Assembly (NCBI RefSeq): GCF_026020075.1
Contig: NZ_CP102772.1
Span: 4,616,501-4,680,500, forward strand
Length of the DNA: 64,000 bases
Reading direction: 5' to 3'
Source: Bosea sp. NBC_00550
Lineage (GTDB): Bacteria > Pseudomonadota > Alphaproteobacteria > Rhizobiales > Beijerinckiaceae
Under the pieces are notes generated by a model. That model searched no databases and had not been told where the DNA came from. It saw nothing but the letters and a program-made list of their open reading frames with translations. Positions 27,360 through 41,051 of the stretch are shown in pieces; within the stretch, counting starts at the first letter, position 1; each line of letters begins with the position of its first letter. The position numbers and the translations under genes were made by a program.

Positions 27360-28301
27360 ATGCTGAGCTATCTCGCACAACGCCTGGCATCGACCATTCT
27401 GGTGATGACGCTGGTCGGCATCTTCGTCTTTCTGCTGCTGCATCTTTCGGCGGGCGACCCGGCCGCCATCATCGCCGGCGACTACGCCACGCCGCAGCAG
27501 ATCGTCGCCATCCGCCAGCGGCTCGGCCTGGACGATCCGCTGCTCGTCCAGTTCGGGCGCTGGGCGCTGCGCGTCGTGCGGGGCGATCTCGGCGTCTCGA
27601 TCTTCTCCGGCACTCCGGTCTCGACCCTGATCCTGCAGCGGCTGGAGCCGACATTGTCGCTAGCCGTGCTGACGATGCTCTTCGCCGTCACGATCGCGGT
27701 GACCTTCGGCGTCCTAGCCGCCTGGAAGGCGGGCAGCCCTGTCGACCGGCTGCTGATGGGCTTCTCCGTGCTCGGCTTCTCCATGCCGACCTTCGTCGTC
27801 GGCTATGGGCTGATCTACATCTTCGCCATCGAGCTGCGCTGGCTGCCCGTGCAGGGCTACCGGCCGATCCTGGACGGGATCGGCCCCTGGTTTCTCCACC
27901 TCATTCTGCCGACGGTGACGCTCGGCCTCGCCTATGTCGCGCTGATCGCCCGCATGACGCGCGCCTCGATGCAGGAGGTTCTGGAGGAGGACTATATCCG
28001 CACCGCCAACGCCAAGGGCGTCCCGGCGCGCACCATGCTGATGAAGCATGCGCTCAAGAACGCCGGCGTGCCGATCATCACCGTCATCGGCATCGGCGTC
28101 GCGCTCCTGATCGGCGGCGTGGTGATCACCGAGACCGTATTCAATATCCCCGGCGTCGGCCGGCTGGTCGTCGATGCCATCTCGAAGCGCGATTATCCGA
28201 TCATCCAGGGCGTGATCCTCGTCTTCTCCGGCGTCTACGTGCTGATCAATCTGGCGGTCGATCTATCCTATTCGCTCATCGATCCACGCATCCGGCATTG
28301 A
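27360..28301 (+). CDS. ABC importer permease, DppB type
   Basis: A 313-residue permease. It has the typical first helix (YLAQRLASTILVMTLVGIFVFLLLHLSAGDP), six membrane segments, and the EAA docking loop RTANAKGVPARTMLMKHALKN around residue 220. A 133-base gap separates it from the binding-protein gene, and the DppC-type gene starts 13 bases after it. Confidence 0.92.
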   Translation: MLSYLAQRLASTILVMTLVGIFVFLLLHLSAGDPAAIIAGDYATPQQIVAIRQRLGLDDPLLVQFGRWALRVVRGDLGVSIFSGTPVSTLILQRLEPTLSLAVLTMLFAVTIAVTFGVLAAWKAGSPVDRLLMGFSVLGFSMPTFVVGYGLIYIFAIELRWLPVQGYRPILDGIGPWFLHLILPTVTLGLAYVALIARMTRASMQEVLEEDYIRTANAKGVPARTMLMKHALKNAGVPIITVIGIGVALLIGGVVITETVFNIPGVGRLVVDAISKRDYPIIQGVILVFSGVYVLINLAVDLSYSLIDPRIRH

Positions 28302-28314
28302 GGGAGCGCGACCG

Positions 28315-29193
28315 ATGACCGTGATCACCGCTCCGCCCGTCGTTCCGTCCTCCGGCAACCAGATCGCTCGCCTCGGTCGCTTCGCGCGCCGCAACCCGAC
28401 GGTGCTGCTGGGTGCCGCCATCCTGATCTTCTTCCTCGGCGTCGCCATCGTGGCGCCGCTGATCGCCGGCGATCCGATGATGAAGCTGCCGACCCGGCGC
28501 CTGCAGCCGCCGTCGCAGGCCCTGTGGTTCGGCACCGACCATCTCGGCCAGGATGTCTTCGCCCGCACCGTCTATGGCGCCCGCGTCTCACTCATCGTCG
28601 GCTTCAGCGTCGCGACGATCTCGATCCTCGTCGGCCTGACGATCGGCCTCTTCGCCGGCTATTACCGCTGGTTCGACGGTATCGTCATGCGGCTCATGGA
28701 CGGGCTGATGGCGATCCCCGCAATCCTGCTGGCCATCGCCATGGTCTCCCTCAACCAGGGCAGCATCGGCATCGTCATCGCAGCGATCTCGATCCCGGAG
28801 CTGCCGCGCGTCGTCAGGCTGGTGCGTTCCATCGTGCTCAGCGTCAAGGAACTGCCCTTCGTCGAGGCCGCGATCGCCTGCGGCGCGCGCACGCCCCGGA
28901 TTCTGTTCCGCCACATCATGCCGAGCACGATTGCGCCCCTGATCGTGCAGGCCACCTATATCTGCGCCTCCGCCATCCTGGTCGAGGCCTCGCTGTCATT
29001 CCTCGGTGCCGGCGTTCCGCCGGAAGTCCCGAGCTGGGGCAACATGATCGCGTCGAGCCGCCTCTATCTCGCCCGCGCACCCTGGACGATCTTCTGCCCG
29101 GCGATTGCGCTGGCGCTGGTGGTGCTGGCGGTGAACCTGCTCGGCGACGGCCTGCGGGACCGGCTCGATCCCCGTCTCTCGCGGCGATTATAG
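28315..29193 (+). CDS. ABC importer permease, DppC type
   Basis: A 292-residue permease with the OppC-type start (ARRNPTVLLGAAILIFFLGVA), the GTDHLGQDVFARTVYGAR signature, and the EAA loop EAAIACGARTPRILFRHIMPS. With the DppB-type gene it completes the pore. As in the importer at 8872, no DppD/DppF ATPase genes follow; the next gene is an unrelated ABC exporter. Confidence 0.92.
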   Translation: MTVITAPPVVPSSGNQIARLGRFARRNPTVLLGAAILIFFLGVAIVAPLIAGDPMMKLPTRRLQPPSQALWFGTDHLGQDVFARTVYGARVSLIVGFSVATISILVGLTIGLFAGYYRWFDGIVMRLMDGLMAIPAILLAIAMVSLNQGSIGIVIAAISIPELPRVVRLVRSIVLSVKELPFVEAAIACGARTPRILFRHIMPSTIAPLIVQATYICASAILVEASLSFLGAGVPPEVPSWGNMIASSRLYLARAPWTIFCPAIALALVVLAVNLLGDGLRDRLDPRLSRRL

Positions 29194-29271
29194 GAGCTTA
29201 ATACGGGTTTCCGCCGCCGTGAACCCATAGTTCCACTCCATCCCCGGCCTGCGCAGAGTATGGCTCGGTCG

Positions 29272-29296
29272 GTGCCCTCAGGCTAAAAGAGGGCAC
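29272..29296. terminator. Perfect 8-bp hairpin in the gap after the importer
   Basis: GTGCCCTC pairs perfectly with GAGGGCAC across a 9-base loop. It sits 33 bases before the next start codon and has no T-run, so it could be an attenuator or protein-binding dyad instead of a terminator. Confidence 0.4.
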
Positions 29297-29329
29297 GGAG
29301 TCGCGGACTTCGGCAATCCAGGATCGAGA

Positions 29330-31192
<1,863 letters not shown>

Positions 31193-31233
31193 CCGGAAGT
31201 ATCCCGCTCAAGTCGGAGCATCCGGCGACACCG

Positions 31234-34200
31234 TCAAACCGTGCCCTTTTCCACCGCGGGCGCCGCGAGTTCTTCCTTCGGCCGGGTCGATGGCCGCAAG
31301 CGCTCGCGTAGCGACTGGAAGACCACGTAGAGCGCCGGGATCACGAAGATGCCGATAAAGGCCGCTGCGAGCATGCCGCCGAAGACCGGTGTCGCAACAT
31401 TGCGCCTGGCGAGTTTCGCCGGCCCCTCGGCGATGACGAGCGGCAGCAGGCCGAGGATGAAGGCGAAGGAGGTCATCATCACCGGGCGGAAGCGCAGGCG
31501 CGCGCCCTCGGTCGCCGCGTGCAGCAGCGGATGTCCCTTCTCGCGCAGCTCCTTGGCGAACTCGACGATCAGGATGCCGTTCTTGGCGGCCAGGCCGATC
31601 AGCACGACGATGCCGATCTGGGCGTAAAGATCGAGCGTCAGCCTCCCGATCACGATCGCGACGAAGGCTCCAAGCACGCCGACGGCGACAGAGAGCAGCA
31701 CCGGGACCGGGATCGTCCAGCTCTCGTAGAGCGCGACGAGGAAGAGGTAGGCGAAGAGCAGCGCGAAGGCGAGGATGATCGAGGTCTGCCCCTCCGCCCG
31801 CTTCTCCTGGAACGAGACGTCGGTCCAGGCACCGCGATAGTTCGGCGGCAGCGTCTTGGCGGAGACCGCTTCCATGGCCGCCAGCGCCTGGCCGGACGAA
31901 ACACCGGGTGCGGGCGAGCCCTGCAAGGTCACGGCAAGGCGGTTGTTGTAGCGGATCAGGGCCTGCGGCCCGACTACTACCTTGGCCTCGACGAAGCTGC
32001 GCAGCGGGATCATGTCGCCGGCGCGGCTGCGGACATTGATGCGGTAGATGTCGTCGAGCGAGGCGCGATCGGCGCCATCGGCCTGCACCTGCACCTGCCA
32101 GGTCCGGCCGAACAGGTTCATGTCGTTGACGTAGTAGCCGCCGAGCGAGGCCTGCAGCGCCTGGAATACGTTGGTCAGCTCGACGCCGAGGATCTGGACC
32201 TTGTCCCGATCGATGTCGAGATAGATCGACGGGGCCGAATCCGAGAAGGTCGAGAATACCCGCCGCAGCTGCGGGTCCTGATTGGCGGCGATGGTGAGGC
32301 CGCGCAGCGCCCGGCCGAGCGCCTTGGGATCGGACGTTCCCATATCCATCAGCACATAGCTGAAGCCGCCGCCGCTGCCGAGGCCGATGATCGGCGGCGG
32401 GCCGAGCGGCACGACATTGGCGTCGCGCACCGCCCGCAGCTTCTGCGAGAGGCGGGCGATGACAGCCTGGGCGGAATCGTCGCGGCTCGTCCGTTCCTCG
32501 AACGGCTTGAGGGAGACCATGACGAAGGCGGCGTTGGGCTGGGAGTAATTGTCGAGGAAGTTCAGCCCGATGACAGTGGAGTAGTCGGCGATCGCGCTCT
32601 CGCTTTTGAGGATGCCCTCGACCTGCGCCATGGCCACCGACGTCCGCCCGATGGAAGCGCCGTCGGGCAACTGGGCGACGACGAAGAAGGCGCCCTGGTC
32701 GTCGTCGGGCAGGAAGCCTGTCGGCGTGATCCGGCCCATCGCATAGATGCCGGCGCCGAACGCCGCGGTCAGCGCCAGGCTGACGAACGCGACCCGCACG
32801 AGGCGCGCGACGGCGTTGCCGTAGCGGTCCCGCGTCCAGTCGATGCCGCTCATGATACGGGCGATCGGCCCGCGCCGCGGCCCGTGCTGTGGCTTCAACA
32901 GAATGGCGCAAAGCGCCGGCGAAAGGGTGAGCGCGTTGATGGCGGACAGCACCATCGCGACCGCCACGGTGACTGCGAACTGCCGGAACAGCTCGCCCGA
33001 AATGCCCGGTATGAAGGCGACGGGAACGAAGACCGAGAGCAGCACCAGCGTGATGGCGATGATCGGCGCCACGATCTCGCCCATGGCTTTCTTCGTCGCC
33101 TCGGCCGGGGTGAGCTCCGGATGTTCCTCCATCACGCGCTCGACGTTCTCGATCACCACGATTGCGTCGTCGACGACGATGCCGATCGCGAGCACCACCG
33201 CGAGCAACGACACCGTATTGGCGGAATAGCCGATGGCGTTGAGGACGATGAAGGCGCCGATCAGGCTGACCGGCACGGCGACGGTCGGGATCAGCGTCGC
33301 CCGGATGTTGCCGAGGAACAGGTAGACGACGAGCACGACGAGGACGAAGGCCTCGAGCAGCGTCTTCTGCACCTCGTGGATCGTCGCCGTGACGAAGGCG
33401 GTCGGGTCGTAGGTGACCTTCCAGGCCAGTCCCTCGGGGAAGGATTTCGAGAGGTCGCCCACCGTCTTCTTGACGGCGTCGAGCGCGGCGATCGCATTAG
33501 CGCCGGGCGATTGGTAGACGCCGATCAGGACGGCCGGGCCGCCGTTCAGCCTTGTGTCGCGGTCGAGATTGGCGGCGCCGAGCTCGAGGCGCGCAACGTC
33601 GGACAGCCGCAGGATCGAGCCGTCCGCATTGGTGCGCAGCACGATCTTGCCGAACTCCTCGGGCGTGCTGAGCCGGCCCTTGGTCTGGATGTTCAGCTGC
33701 AACTGCTGGTCATCCGATATCGGACGTGCGCCGATGCGTCCGACGGCCGCCTGCGCGTTCTGGGACTGGATGGCGCTGATGATGTCGCCGGTCGTCAGGT
33801 TGAGGCCGGTCAGGTTGTCGGTGCGGATCCAGGCCCGCATCGAATAATCCTGGGCGCCGAACAGCGCCGCGTCGCCGACGCCCGCCGTCGAACGGATCGA
33901 GTCGAGCAGGTTGATGGTGACGTAGTTCGAGACGAACAGCGTGTCGTAGGTGTTCTTCGGCGCATAGACCGCGATGACGCCGAGCAGCGCCGAGGACTTC
34001 TTCTTCACCGTCACGCCGTTGCGCTGCACCTCCTGCGGCAGCTTCGACAAGGCGATCTGCACGCGGTTGTTGACGTTGACGCTGTTGATGTCGGGGTTCG
34101 TGCCCAGCTCGAACGAGACGAGCAGCGAATAGCTGCCGTCATTGCCGCTGACGCTCTTCATGTAGAGCATCTTGTCGGTGCCGACGATCTGGGCTTCGAG

Positions 34201-34395
34201 CGGCTGGGCCACCGTCTGCTCGATCACAGCCGCCGACGCGCCGGGATAGGAGGTCGTCACCGAAACCTGCGGCGGCACGATGTCCGGATACTGCGCCACG
34301 GGAATCGCAAAGAGCGAGAGCAGGCCGGCGATCGTGGTGACGAGCGCGATGACGATGGCCAGGCGCGGCCTGTCGACGAAGACGGAGGTGAACAT
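31234..34395 (-). CDS. RND multidrug efflux transporter, HAE1/AcrB type
   Basis: A 1053-residue inner-membrane pump. The ATG at 34395 ([17 protein letters not shown]) is the usual RND opening. Seen are 12 helices, two large periplasmic loops, the TM4 proton-relay aspartates in [20 protein letters not shown], and the [15 protein letters not shown] segment after TM1. It takes substrates from the periplasm and hands them to an outer-membrane channel through the adaptor encoded just upstream (4-base gap). No TolC-type gene is in the window. Confidence 0.95.
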   Translation of the reverse strand: MFTSVFVDRPRLAIVIALVTTIAGLLSLFAIPVAQYPDIVPPQVSVTTSYPGASAAVIEQTVAQPLEAQIVGTDKMLYMKSVSGNDGSYSLLVSFELGTNPDINSVNVNNRVQIALSKLPQEVQRNGVTVKKKSSALLGVIAVYAPKNTYDTLFVSNYVTINLLDSIRSTAGVGDAALFGAQDYSMRAWIRTDNLTGLNLTTGDIISAIQSQNAQAAVGRIGARPISDDQQLQLNIQTKGRLSTPEEFGKIVLRTNADGSILRLSDVARLELGAANLDRDTRLNGGPAVLIGVYQSPGANAIAALDAVKKTVGDLSKSFPEGLAWKVTYDPTAFVTATIHEVQKTLLEAFVLVVLVVYLFLGNIRATLIPTVAVPVSLIGAFIVLNAIGYSANTVSLLAVVLAIGIVVDDAIVVIENVERVMEEHPELTPAEATKKAMGEIVAPIIAITLVLLSVFVPVAFIPGISGELFRQFAVTVAVAMVLSAINALTLSPALCAILLKPQHGPRRGPIARIMSGIDWTRDRYGNAVARLVRVAFVSLALTAAFGAGIYAMGRITPTGFLPDDDQGAFFVVAQLPDGASIGRTSVAMAQVEGILKSESAIADYSTVIGLNFLDNYSQPNAAFVMVSLKPFEERTSRDDSAQAVIARLSQKLRAVRDANVVPLGPPPIIGLGSGGGFSYVLMDMGTSDPKALGRALRGLTIAANQDPQLRRVFSTFSDSAPSIYLDIDRDKVQILGVELTNVFQALQASLGGYYVNDMNLFGRTWQVQVQADGADRASLDDIYRINVRSRAGDMIPLRSFVEAKVVVGPQALIRYNNRLAVTLQGSPAPGVSSGQALAAMEAVSAKTLPPNYRGAWTDVSFQEKRAEGQTSIILAFALLFAYLFLVALYESWTIPVPVLLSVAVGVLGAFVAIVIGRLTLDLYAQIGIVVLIGLAAKNGILIVEFAKELREKGHPLLHAATEGARLRFRPVMMTSFAFILGLLPLVIAEGPAKLARRNVATPVFGGMLAAAFIGIFVIPALYVVFQSLRERLRPSTRPKEELAAPAVEKGTV

Positions 34396-34399
34396 CGGC

Positions 34400-35560
34400 T
34401 CAGCTCCGGCCGGCCGGCGGGGGCACGGGCGAGGCGAGGACTGGCGTTCCCGCCCTGAGATTCTGCAGCCCCTCGACCACGATCTGCTCGTTGCCGGCCA
34501 GACCCTGTTCGACGACGATATAGGCACCGGCCTCGGCGCCGATCTTGACGCGCTTCACCACGGCCTTGCCGTCCTCGACCGCGAAGACATAGGCGCCCTG
34601 CTGATCGGCGATCAGCGCCGATTGCGGAACCAGCACCTTCTCCTCGCTCTGATCGGCCTGGACGGTGACGCGCACGAGCGTGCCGTCGATGAGCTTTCCC
34701 TCGGGATTGGCAATCTCGGCGCGCACCAGGACCGTGTCGGTGGCGCGGTCGACCGAGACATCGACGAAATCGACGCGCCCCTTCTGGTCGTAGCTCGATC
34801 CGTCCGCGAACCTGATGGTGACGAACGGGGCGCGTGTCTCGGCCGTGACGGCATTCGTCTTCAAGCCGAGGAATTCACGCTGGCTGACCGGAAAGGTCAC
34901 ATACATCGGATCGCCGCTGACGATCTGCACCAGCACGCCGCTATCGGGGCCGACGACGTTGCCCCTGGTCAGCTTCGTCCGGCCGATCCGACCGGAAATC
35001 GGCGCCGTGATTTCGGTGTAGCCGAGGTTGATCTGCGCCGTTTTCAGATTGGCTTCCGCAATGGTCTGGTTGCCTTGCGCACTCTTCTCCTCGGCGACGC
35101 GCTGGTCGCGGACGGCGACCGAGCCGGCGCTGGTGCGCAGGAGCTCCTCGGCGCGCTGGCGCTGCACGATGGCGTTCTGCAAGGTTCCCTGCGCCCCTTC
35201 CAGCGCGCCCTGCGCCTGCTCGACAGCCGCCTCGAACGGCGCGCGCTCGATGCGGAAGAGCGGCGTTCCCTCCTTGACGATGGCGCCGTCCTTGAACAGG
35301 ACTTCGTCCAGATAGCCGGTCACGCGGGCGCGGATGTCGACGCGATTGACGGCCTCGACGCGGCCGACGAAATCGGCGGTCCGTTCGATGGCACGCTTCT
35401 CGGCTGCGACCGTGCCGACCTGGACCGCCGCCGGGGCGGCCTGCTGGGCCGATGCAGGGGCTATGGGGGCGATCGCGAGCCCGCCGGCCAAGGCAATTAC
35501 TGTGAGGTAGGCAAGTCGGGTACGGGATTTTTCGTTCGACTGCTGCGAAAACTCAGGCAT
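34400..35560 (-). CDS. RND efflux periplasmic adaptor (AcrA/MexA family)
   Basis: The ATG at 35560 (MPEFSQQ) with AAGGGGA upstream gives 386 residues; the frame stays open to 35755 but that part looks non-coding. A Sec signal ends near A-S-A-Q and there is no lipobox. The lipoyl halves ([19 protein letters not shown] and [18 protein letters not shown]) flank a coiled-coil hairpin rich in A, Q and E, followed by the beta-barrel domain. It bridges the RND pump to an outer-membrane channel and is the first gene of the two-gene operon. Confidence 0.93.
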   Translation of the reverse strand: MPEFSQQSNEKSRTRLAYLTVIALAGGLAIAPIAPASAQQAAPAAVQVGTVAAEKRAIERTADFVGRVEAVNRVDIRARVTGYLDEVLFKDGAIVKEGTPLFRIERAPFEAAVEQAQGALEGAQGTLQNAIVQRQRAEELLRTSAGSVAVRDQRVAEEKSAQGNQTIAEANLKTAQINLGYTEITAPISGRIGRTKLTRGNVVGPDSGVLVQIVSGDPMYVTFPVSQREFLGLKTNAVTAETRAPFVTIRFADGSSYDQKGRVDFVDVSVDRATDTVLVRAEIANPEGKLIDGTLVRVTVQADQSEEKVLVPQSALIADQQGAYVFAVEDGKAVVKRVKIGAEAGAYIVVEQGLAGNEQIVVEGLQNLRAGTPVLASPVPPPAGRS

Positions 35561-36071
35561 CCGCTTCCCCTTGCCGCCTCGTATCGCGCCGGCTTCTCCT
35601 GGGGCGGCCAGCGCGAGGCGATACTGAGTGTTTTTCTCCCGCGGCGCTACAACATTGTTGAATACTTCTGACACGTCCGCTTCTTGCCTGCTATTCGCGT
35701 TTCCCATGAGTTTTTCGAAGCGTGTGAGGGCAAATCTGTCGAGGCGGTGGTACATACGGCGACGCCCGAGGCTGCTTTCCGTACCGTCCTGAACATATGT
35801 GTGACGAGCGTATCTTATGTATATTCTAAATATAGATCAAAATTCAGGTTTCGCTGGTTGGCTTCAGGGATGGATATTGTTACGATTTATTTTCAATTTT
35901 TCGAATTAAAATTTATATCCAGTTCAACTTCAGATTGATGGCCGCACCGCGGAAAACGCTCCCGATGTTGAACCTTGAGTTGCATAAGAATTCCAGTTTA
36001 GAGTTCGGCATTCTTCTTTCGGCTCATCCATTTTCCAACGTGCCAGATTTCCGAGATTCAGGAGTAGGTCC
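35561..36071. other. AT-rich divergent regulatory region
   Basis: This 511-base gap separates the efflux operon (minus) from the aspartate antiporter (plus). About 35800-36060 is much more AT-rich than the surroundings, with runs such as TATGTATATTC and TTATTTTCAATTTTTCG. An 84-codon open frame at 35684-35938 has no ribosome site or recognisable family and is not called. The region probably holds promoters for both sides; the low GC could also mark a small transferred segment. Confidence 0.5.
35647..35663. promoter_or_regulatory. Dyad upstream of the efflux operon, candidate operator
   Basis: CAACA-T-TGTTG is a perfect 11-bp palindrome (35650-35660), extendable with mismatches to 17 bp. It lies about 90 bases upstream of the adaptor start codon, where a local repressor would bind. 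No regulator gene is adjacent. The 10-mer CAACATTGTT recurs in the dyad at 59154-59176. Confidence 0.4.
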
Positions 36072-37760
36072 GTGGCGGCGCTATCGTCGATTTTTCATCA
36101 ATCCCCTGAAATAGCTCTCTTTCTGTCATTGGCCGCCGGCTATTGGATCGGGAAGTTCCAGTTCGGGAAATTCCAGCTCGGCGGCGTTGCAGGCTCCCTG
36201 CTGGCCGCCGTGCTGATCAGCCAGGTCGGCGTCACCATAGACAACGGCATCAAGTCGGTGCTGTTCGCGCTGTTCATCTACGCGGTCGGCTTCGAGAGCG
36301 GGCCGCAATTCTTCCGGTCGCTCGGGCGGCAGTCGATCCGTGAGATCGTCATGGCGGCGGTGCTGGCGCTCAGCGGCCTCGCCACCGTCGTCATCCTTGC
36401 CAGGATGTTCGGGCTCGACAAGGGCCTCGCGGCCGGCATCGCGGCCGGCGGGCTCACCCAATCGGCGATCATCGGCACGGCGAGCGCCGCCATCGGCAAG
36501 CTCGGGCTCGCGGCAGACGAGGTCCAGCGCCTGCAGGGCAATGTCGCCGTCGGCTATGCGGTGACCTATATCTTCGGCTCCTTCGGCGCGATCATCGTCT
36601 GCGTCAACATCCTGCCCTGGCTGATGGGCCGCAGCATCCGCGACGACGCCATGAAGGCGGAGGCCGAGATGCTCGCCGGCATTCGCGTCTATGGCGCGGG
36701 GGAGCATCCGGCCGCGCCGGATCTTGTGGGGCGCCTCTTCAAGGTGGAGGGCGTGGCCGGCCGCACGGTCGCCGAGGTCGAGGCGCTCGCGGGCGGCTCC
36801 TCCATCGTCATCGAGCGGCTCAAGCGCGCCGGCTCGGTCATCGGTGTGGAGCCGGATCTCACGCTGATGGCCGGCGACACCGTCCTCCTCGTCGGCCGTC
36901 GCGCCGGCGTCGTCGGCGTGGCCGGCCAGATCGGCCCCGAGCTCCAGTCTTCCGAAGGCATGGACCTGGTCGTACTCAACCAGGACGTGGCCATCGCCAA
37001 CCGCGACTTCATCGGCAAGACCGTGCAGCAGATCAGCGAGGCGACCGCCGGAAGCCTGCGCCACGGCATCTATGTCACCGGGCTGCAGCGGGCGGGAAAG
37101 CCGCTGCCGCTGAAGCCGGACACGGTCATCGAAGTCGGCGATGTCGCGACGCTTTATGGAACGGCCGAGGACGTCCAGCGTGTGGCGAAGGTCGTCGGCA
37201 CCGTCCTCGTCGCCAGCGACAAGACCGATTTCGTCTTCCACGGCGTCGGCCTCGTCGTCGGCCTGCTGATCGGCCTGCTGGTCTTGCGCATCGGCGATGT
37301 CCCGCTGACGCTCGGCAGCGGCGGCGGCGCGCTGCTCTCCGGTCTGGCCTTCGGCTGGTATCGCAGCCGCAACCTCGCCATCGGCAACATGCCCACGGCA
37401 GCCTCGACCCTGCTGCGCGATCTCGGCCTCGCCGGCTTCGTCGCGGTGGTCGGGCTTCAGTCCGGGCATCAGGCCGTCACCACCATCGCGCAGAGCGGCC
37501 TGTCGATCTTCCTGATCGGCGTGGTCGTGACGATCCTGCCGATGATCATCACCATGCTCGTCGGGCGCTATATCCTGCACTACGACAACACCGCGATCTT
37601 TGCCGGCGCACTGTCTGGATCGCGCAGTGCCAACCCCGCCTTCGGCGAGGTTCTGGACAAGGCCGGGAACTCCATTCCCACCACCCCCTTCGCCATCACC
37701 TACGCGTTGGCGAACGTTTTCCTGACCCTGCTTGGCCCGCTCGTCGTGGCCTTCGCCTGA
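36072..37760 (+). CDS. aspT: Aspartate:alanine antiporter (AspT family)
   Basis: A 562-residue membrane protein starting at a GTG behind AGGAG. Two halves of about five helices each flank a soluble middle (roughly residues 205-390) that contains two RCK_C/TrkA-C-like domains (IVIERLKRAGSVIGVEPDLTL and ITGLQRAGKPLPLKPDTVI-like segments). The GGGLTQSA-like and GSRSANPAFGEV motifs are typical of the AAE (aspartate:alanine exchanger) family. It imports aspartate in exchange for alanine, which with intracellular decarboxylation creates a proton-motive force. The next gene, 17 bases on, is the matching decarboxylase. Confidence 0.92.
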   Translation: MAALSSIFHQSPEIALFLSLAAGYWIGKFQFGKFQLGGVAGSLLAAVLISQVGVTIDNGIKSVLFALFIYAVGFESGPQFFRSLGRQSIREIVMAAVLALSGLATVVILARMFGLDKGLAAGIAAGGLTQSAIIGTASAAIGKLGLAADEVQRLQGNVAVGYAVTYIFGSFGAIIVCVNILPWLMGRSIRDDAMKAEAEMLAGIRVYGAGEHPAAPDLVGRLFKVEGVAGRTVAEVEALAGGSSIVIERLKRAGSVIGVEPDLTLMAGDTVLLVGRRAGVVGVAGQIGPELQSSEGMDLVVLNQDVAIANRDFIGKTVQQISEATAGSLRHGIYVTGLQRAGKPLPLKPDTVIEVGDVATLYGTAEDVQRVAKVVGTVLVASDKTDFVFHGVGLVVGLLIGLLVLRIGDVPLTLGSGGGALLSGLAFGWYRSRNLAIGNMPTAASTLLRDLGLAGFVAVVGLQSGHQAVTTIAQSGLSIFLIGVVVTILPMIITMLVGRYILHYDNTAIFAGALSGSRSANPAFGEVLDKAGNSIPTTPFAITYALANVFLTLLGPLVVAFA

Positions 37761-37765
37761 TCTGA

Positions 37766-39682
<1,917 letters not shown>

Positions 39683-39683
<1 letters not shown>

Positions 39684-40087
39684 TAGCGTGAGCGGCCGGA
39701 GGGGGCCGCGTTCAACGCAATGGCCGCCCGGATCAGGCTCGTCAAAGCCGTTTCGTCGATCTTGTCGCCCTCGTGGAAATCGATGGCGCGCCGGACATTG
39801 CCGTCGAGGCTGGAGTTGAACAGGCCGGAGGGATCTTCAAGGGCCGCGCCCTTGGCGAAGGTCATCTTCACGGCGTTCTTGTAGGTCTCGCCGGTGCAGA
39901 TCATGCCGTCACGGTACCAGACCGGAACGCCCCGCCATTTCCACTCCTCGACGACATCTGGGACGGCCTGCTTGATCAGCTCACGCAGCCGCGCGAGCAT
40001 CTCGCCGCGCCAGTCGCCGAGTTCCTTGATCCGCGCGTCGATCAGTTCGGACGGCGATGTCTCGCCCTGGGTTGCGCTCTTGGCCAT
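39683..40087 (-). CDS. DUF1801 domain protein
   Basis: A 134-residue protein matching the YdhG/DUF1801 fold: LIDARIKELGDWRGEMLARLRELI, then VVEEWKWRGVPVWYRDGMICTG and a KMTFAKGAALEDPSGLFN segment. The function is unknown; the fold is a small alpha-beta domain and related proteins are often linked to SRPBCC or stress genes. It is the last gene of a minus-strand operon headed by an ArsR regulator, and the preceding gene is a second DUF1801 protein. Confidence 0.85.
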
Positions 40088-40130
40088 GGGTTGTCCTCCA
40101 GCTTCGGTGTGCTGCTGCGGAGCAGGGTGC

Positions 40131-40583
40131 CTAGATCACCCAGCCGGGCCGTTTCGCGGCCTGTTCGACCCAGCGCGCCATCAGCGCCGTGTCGGTCAGG
40201 CCATGCTCGTCGATGTGGACGTAGCGGGTATTCTTGTCCTTCGACGCGACGGGCGGCAGCGGGTCGAGTCTGGCGCCGTTGAAGAAGGCGATTTTGACGT
40301 AACGCGTGAAGCAGTGGACCCCGAGGAACCAGCCGTGCTCGCTGGTTCCGTAAAGCGGCGAATTCCATTTAACCGCCTTGCGCAGGTCGGGGACGGTGCG
40401 CTCGATCAGCGCATCGAGCTCCTTTCCCACCGCGTTCTTCCATTCCGGCATCGCCGCGATATAGGCCTGCACGGCTGCATCGCCCTCGGCCTTGGCGATC
40501 TGCGGGTTGCCGCCGGAGAGCAGGACGGGCTTGGCGGGGTCGGCCGCATCGGCCTCGATCGATGGTCTTGTCTTCCTCGCCAA
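40131..40583 (-). CDS. DUF1801 domain protein (second copy)
   Basis: No ATG fits. The TTG at 40583 is preferred because GGAGGAG lies six bases upstream; this gives 150 residues, while a TTG at 40613 would give 160. The core reads AVQAYIAAMPEWKNAVGKELDALI, LRKAVKWNSPLYG and GWFLGVHCFTRYVKIAFFNGA, a clear DUF1801 pattern. The protein differs strongly from its neighbour at 39683, so the pair is not a recent duplication. Function unknown. Confidence 0.8.
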   Translation of the reverse strand: MARKTRPSIEADAADPAKPVLLSGGNPQIAKAEGDAAVQAYIAAMPEWKNAVGKELDALIERTVPDLRKAVKWNSPLYGTSEHGWFLGVHCFTRYVKIAFFNGARLDPLPPVASKDKNTRYVHIDEHGLTDTALMARWVEQAAKRPGWVI

Positions 40584-40640
40584 GCCGCTCTCCTCCGGCA
40601 AACCGATCTCCAAACGACGCGCCCGAACGGCGTGCGTTCC

Positions 40641-41051
40641 TCAGCCGATCCGCGCCAGCACATCCTCCAGCGCTGCGAAGAAGCGTGGCCAGCCGCCCTG
40701 CGCGCCCTGGAAATAGCGCGGCTGGTCGGCCCGGAAGCCCGCCTGCTCCATGCGCAGCGACGTGCCGGACCCGGCTGGCGTCAGCGTCCAGGTCACCACC
40801 GTCTTCAGCCTGTGGTCGCCCCATGTGTAGGACAGGGCCCTGGCCGGCTCGACCTCCAGGACCTCGCACTGGACGGAGCCCCATTCGGCGCTGAGATCGA
40901 AGCGATGGCCGACGATCGGCTGGAAGTCGTTCTTCATCAGCCATTCCGCGATCAGATGCGGCTGGGTCAGCGCGCGCCAGATCTTCTCGGGAGCGTGCGG
41001 AAGCTGCCGCTCGACGACGACGGAAAGAACCTCGTCCGATGTTTCACTCAT
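40641..41051 (-). CDS. SRPBCC-family protein (AHSA1-like)
   Basis: A 136-residue protein whose ATG overlaps the stop of the ArsR gene by four bases. VVVERQLPHAPEKIWRALTQPHLIAEWLM is the typical AHSA1/SRPBCC opening, followed by the curved-sheet strands and the final helix GWPRFFAALEDVLAR. The fold has a deep hydrophobic pocket; the ligand is unknown. ArsR-SRPBCC pairs are widespread, and the regulator is thought to control its partner. Confidence 0.9.
   Translation of the reverse strand: MSETSDEVLSVVVERQLPHAPEKIWRALTQPHLIAEWLMKNDFQPIVGHRFDLSAEWGSVQCEVLEVEPARALSYTWGDHRLKTVVTWTLTPAGSGTSLRMEQAGFRADQPRYFQGAQGGWPRFFAALEDVLARIG

Noticed and set aside
31519..34458. A 979-codon open frame antisense to the RND pump
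   Set aside because: It is the mirror of a strong coding gene in high-GC DNA; the composition is extreme in H, D, R and E, and no domain is recognisable.
31234..35560. A complete tripartite efflux locus with TolC
   Set aside because: Only pump and adaptor are present; no outer-membrane channel gene lies on either side.
35684..35938. An 84-codon gene in the AT-rich gap
   Set aside because: No ribosome site, no family pattern, and it spans a sharp base-composition change.
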